From Collinsella sp. (lineage in GTDB: Bacteria; Actinomycetota; Coriobacteriia; Coriobacteriales; Coriobacteriaceae): 8,056 nucleotides of DNA. Made by a program: the position numbers and the translations under genes. Shown in pieces: positions 6,431 to 8,056 of the stretch. The notes under the pieces were generated by a model. That model did not search any database, had not been told where the DNA came from, and saw nothing but the letters and a program-made list of their open reading frames with translations. Within the stretch, counting starts at the first letter, position 1. Each line of letters opens with the position of its first letter. The stretch spans positions 104,373 to 112,428 of the forward strand of contig DXMX01000001.1 in NCBI GenBank assembly GCA_019413955.1. Direction: 5' to 3'.

Positions 6431-7249
6431 CTAGAGCTCTAGCGTGAGGGTGACGGGGCAGTGGTCGCTGCCAAAGATGTCGCCGCGGATGCCGGTGTCG
6501 CGAACGTTGGCGGCGATCGAATCGCTTACCAGAAAGTAATCGATGCGCCAGCCGGCGTTGTTCTTGCGGGCATTAAAGCGATAGCTCCACCAGCTGTAGA
6601 CGCCCTCGACGTCGGGGTTTGCCGCGCGCCAGGTATCGGTAAAGCCGGCGTTGAGCAGCTCGGTAAACTTGCCGCGTTCCTCGTCCGAAAAGCCTGCGTT
6701 GCCGCGGTTGGACTTGGGGTTCTTAAGGTCGATCTCCTCATGCGCCACGTTAAAGTCGCCGCAGGTTACGACGGGTTTGCCGGTCTCGCGCTCGAGCGCG
6801 TTCAAAAAGCCGCGGTAGGCATCGTCCCAGGCCATACGCACGTCGATGCGCGCGAGCTCATTTTGTGCGTTGGGCGTGTAGACATCCACAAACCAGAATT
6901 TGTCGAACTCGAGCGCGCAGACGCGGCCCTCGGTTGCGGCTTGGGCGACGAGCACGGCCGCCTCGCCTCCGCCGGCGTAGGGCAGCAGCGCATCGGCGCG
7001 CAGTACGCGCAGCGGCTCCTGGCGGCTAAAGACCGCGGTGCCCGAATAGCCTTTACGCTCGGCGTAGCTCCAGGTTTGGTGATAGCCGGGCAGGTCAATA
7101 TCGACCTGGCCCTCCTGCAGCTTGGTCTCTTGCAGTGCCAGGATATCGACGTCGAGTTCTTGCGCGATCTGGATAAAGCTCGGATCCTTTTTGAGCACGG
7201 CGCGCAGGCCGTTGACGTTCCACGAGGCGAAAGTGTAAGTCTGAGGCAT
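6431..7249 (-). CDS. xth: Exodeoxyribonuclease III (AP endonuclease)
   Basis: DNA-repair nuclease that cleaves at abasic sites and degrades DNA 3'-5' from duplex ends, in base-excision repair. The 272-residue protein carries the exonuclease-endonuclease-phosphatase fold signatures: SWNVNG (9-14, Asn11), LQETK (39-43, metal-binding Glu41), VYTPNAQ (123-129, Tyr124), CGDFNVAHEEIDL (163-175, Asp165 and Asn167), WRIDY (234-238) and GSDHCPV (260-266, catalytic His263). The start at 7249 gives a canonical N-terminus with AAAGGA at 7254-7259. The region around 84-108 (with a GGGEAAVLVAQAATEG stretch) is longer than in typical bacterial ExoIII, where the strand leads quickly to the EGR motif. The protein is therefore somewhat longer than usual, by my recollection of the family. 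It is convergent with the ECF operon and divergent from the sirtuin gene. Confidence 0.96.
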   Translation of the reverse strand: MPQTYTFASWNVNGLRAVLKKDPSFIQIAQELDVDILALQETKLQEGQVDIDLPGYHQTWSYAERKGYSGTAVFSRQEPLRVLRADALLPYAGGGEAAVLVAQAATEGRVCALEFDKFWFVDVYTPNAQNELARIDVRMAWDDAYRGFLNALERETGKPVVTCGDFNVAHEEIDLKNPKSNRGNAGFSDEERGKFTELLNAGFTDTWRAANPDVEGVYSWWSYRFNARKNNAGWRIDYFLVSDSIAANVRDTGIRGDIFGSDHCPVTLTLEL

Positions 7250-7311
7250 GGTGTCCTTTCGACGGGGTTGGCAGGCTTAAGATTAGCGCAACAGGGGCGG
7301 GGTGGGATCCG

Positions 7312-7339
7312 CGCATGCTGACTTAAAGGCCGCATGCTG
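7312..7339. repeat. Direct repeat of a GCATGC-containing 9-mer between divergent genes
   Basis: CGCATGCTG occurs at 7312-7320 and again at 7331-7339, 19 bp start to start (close to two helical turns). Each copy contains the palindrome GCATGC. The pair lies in the 135-bp region between the divergent xth and sirtuin genes, where promoters for both must be. It may be a paired regulator site; chance is also possible in G+C-rich DNA. I could not identify a convincing sigma-70 promoter for either gene here. Confidence 0.3.
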
Positions 7340-7384
7340 GGACGTCGCTCAACGCTGCCCGACTAACAAGGACGGAGGACTCAT

Positions 7385-8056
7385 ATGACGCAGGCAATAT
7401 CGGACCCCAGGCAGGCCTCCGCCGCGCTGGCGGATCTGTTTGACACCCACAAGCGCGTGGTCTTCTTTGGCGGCGCTGGTGTTTCCACGGCAAGTGGCAT
7501 CCCCGATTTCCGCAGCGTGGACGGCCTGTATCACCAGCAGTTTGCCTATCCGCCCGAGACCATGCTGTCGCATAGCTTTTACGAGGCGCATCCGGCCGAG
7601 TTCTTCGACTTCTACCGCACCAAGATGATCGCGCTTGGCGCCAAGCCCAATCGCTGCCACACCAAGCTGGCCGAGCTGGAGCGCGCCGGCAAGCTCGACG
7701 CCGTGGTGACGCAAAATATCGACGGTCTGCACCAGGCGGCCGGCTCGCAGCGCGTGTTCGAGCTGCACGGATCGGTCCATCGCAACATTTGCCAGTCGTG
7801 CGGCGCGGTCTATAGCGCCGAGTGGATTTGCTCGCGCGAGCACGAGGACGCCGCGGGCGTGCCTGTGTGTCCTGCGTGCGGCGGGCGCATCAAGCCCGAT
7901 GTGGTGCTCTACGAGGAGCCGCTCGATGAGCATGTGCTGACCGGTGCCGTTGCCGCCATCGCCGCGGCCGATGCCCTCATTGTGGGTGGGACCTCGCTCG
8001 TGGTGTATCCGGCGGCGGCGATGGCGGCAACGGCACCGGTCAGCACATGCTCATCG
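7385..8056 (+). CDS. cobB: Sir2-family NAD-dependent protein deacylase, partial at right edge
   Basis: Removes acetyl or related acyl groups from lysines using NAD, yielding nicotinamide and O-acyl-ADP-ribose; cytosolic. The 224 visible residues show GAGVSTASGIPDFRS (30-44) for NAD binding, TQNIDGLH (109-116), catalytic His128 in ELHGS, and a zinc module CQSC (136-139) and CPAC (162-165). KPDVVLYEEP (170-179) and GGTSLVVYPA (201-210) follow. GGAGG at 7374-7378, 6 nt before ATG 7385, sets the start. A full protein should continue about 30-40 residues past the GTSLVVYPA motif with the last Rossmann strand. Here everything after about residue 211 is the reverse complement of bases 7924-7965, so the tail MAATAPVSTCSS is almost certainly not the real protein. 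Confidence 0.93.
   Translation, partial: MTQAISDPRQASAALADLFDTHKRVVFFGGAGVSTASGIPDFRSVDGLYHQQFAYPPETMLSHSFYEAHPAEFFDFYRTKMIALGAKPNRCHTKLAELERAGKLDAVVTQNIDGLHQAAGSQRVFELHGSVHRNICQSCGAVYSAEWICSREHEDAAGVPVCPACGGRIKPDVVLYEEPLDEHVLTGAVAAIAAADALIVGGTSLVVYPAAAMAATAPVSTCSS
7924..8056. repeat. 42-bp perfect inverted repeat at the window end (probable fold-back artefact)
   Basis: Bases 8015-8056 are an exact reverse complement of 7924-7965 over 42 bp, with a 49-bp spacer. The left arm is normal sirtuin coding sequence (LDEHVLTGAVAAIA). The right arm ends precisely at the last base and replaces the expected sirtuin C-terminus. A run of GGC repeats at 8011-8019 could have supplied microhomology for strand switching. 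A natural gene would not carry an exact antisense copy of itself at this spot. Confidence 0.9.

Noticed and set aside
6461..7321. 286-codon plus-strand open frame antisense to xth
   Set aside because: Same shadow pattern opposite a clearly conserved enzyme; no recognisable motifs.

Overview
The window looks like chromosomal DNA of a high-G+C member of the Coriobacteriia, most likely Collinsella or a close relative. This is inferred from codon usage, the glmU-prs pairing and the style of the ECF transporter proteins; no rRNA or other marker is present to prove it. The content is largely housekeeping. I see no phage, CRISPR, toxin or defence genes, and no convincing new multi-gene system.

Layout. 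Bases 1-241 are noncoding and hold a 101-bp near-perfect palindrome (118-218) just past the end of prs. Two minus-strand genes follow: prs (PRPP synthetase) and, upstream of it, glmU (the bifunctional enzyme that makes UDP-GlcNAc). They are separated by a strong intrinsic terminator for glmU. From about 2865 the plus strand carries a compact, translationally coupled operon for an energy-coupling factor (ECF) vitamin/micronutrient importer: transmembrane T subunit, a fused two-domain ATPase, and a substrate-binding S subunit. This is a self-contained importer with its own S protein; the S protein resembles the CbrT-like group, but the substrate cannot be fixed from sequence. Next comes a convergent intergenic region with two hairpins, then minus-strand exodeoxyribonuclease III (DNA base-excision repair), then a divergent Sir2-family NAD-dependent deacylase that runs off the right edge.

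Three structural points deserve attention. (1) The last 42 bases are an exact reverse complement of bases 7924-7965, so the right end is probably a fold-back assembly or amplification artefact, and the last ~14 residues of the sirtuin should not be trusted. (2) The linker between the two ATPase domains of the ECF protein is built on a nested, degenerate palindrome (4712-4902) with A-rich terminal inverted repeats. It looks like a MITE/REP-type element that has become in-frame coding sequence. (3) Two long intergenic palindromes (118-218 and 6306-6366) look like dispersed structured repeats or RNA hairpins rather than simple terminators.
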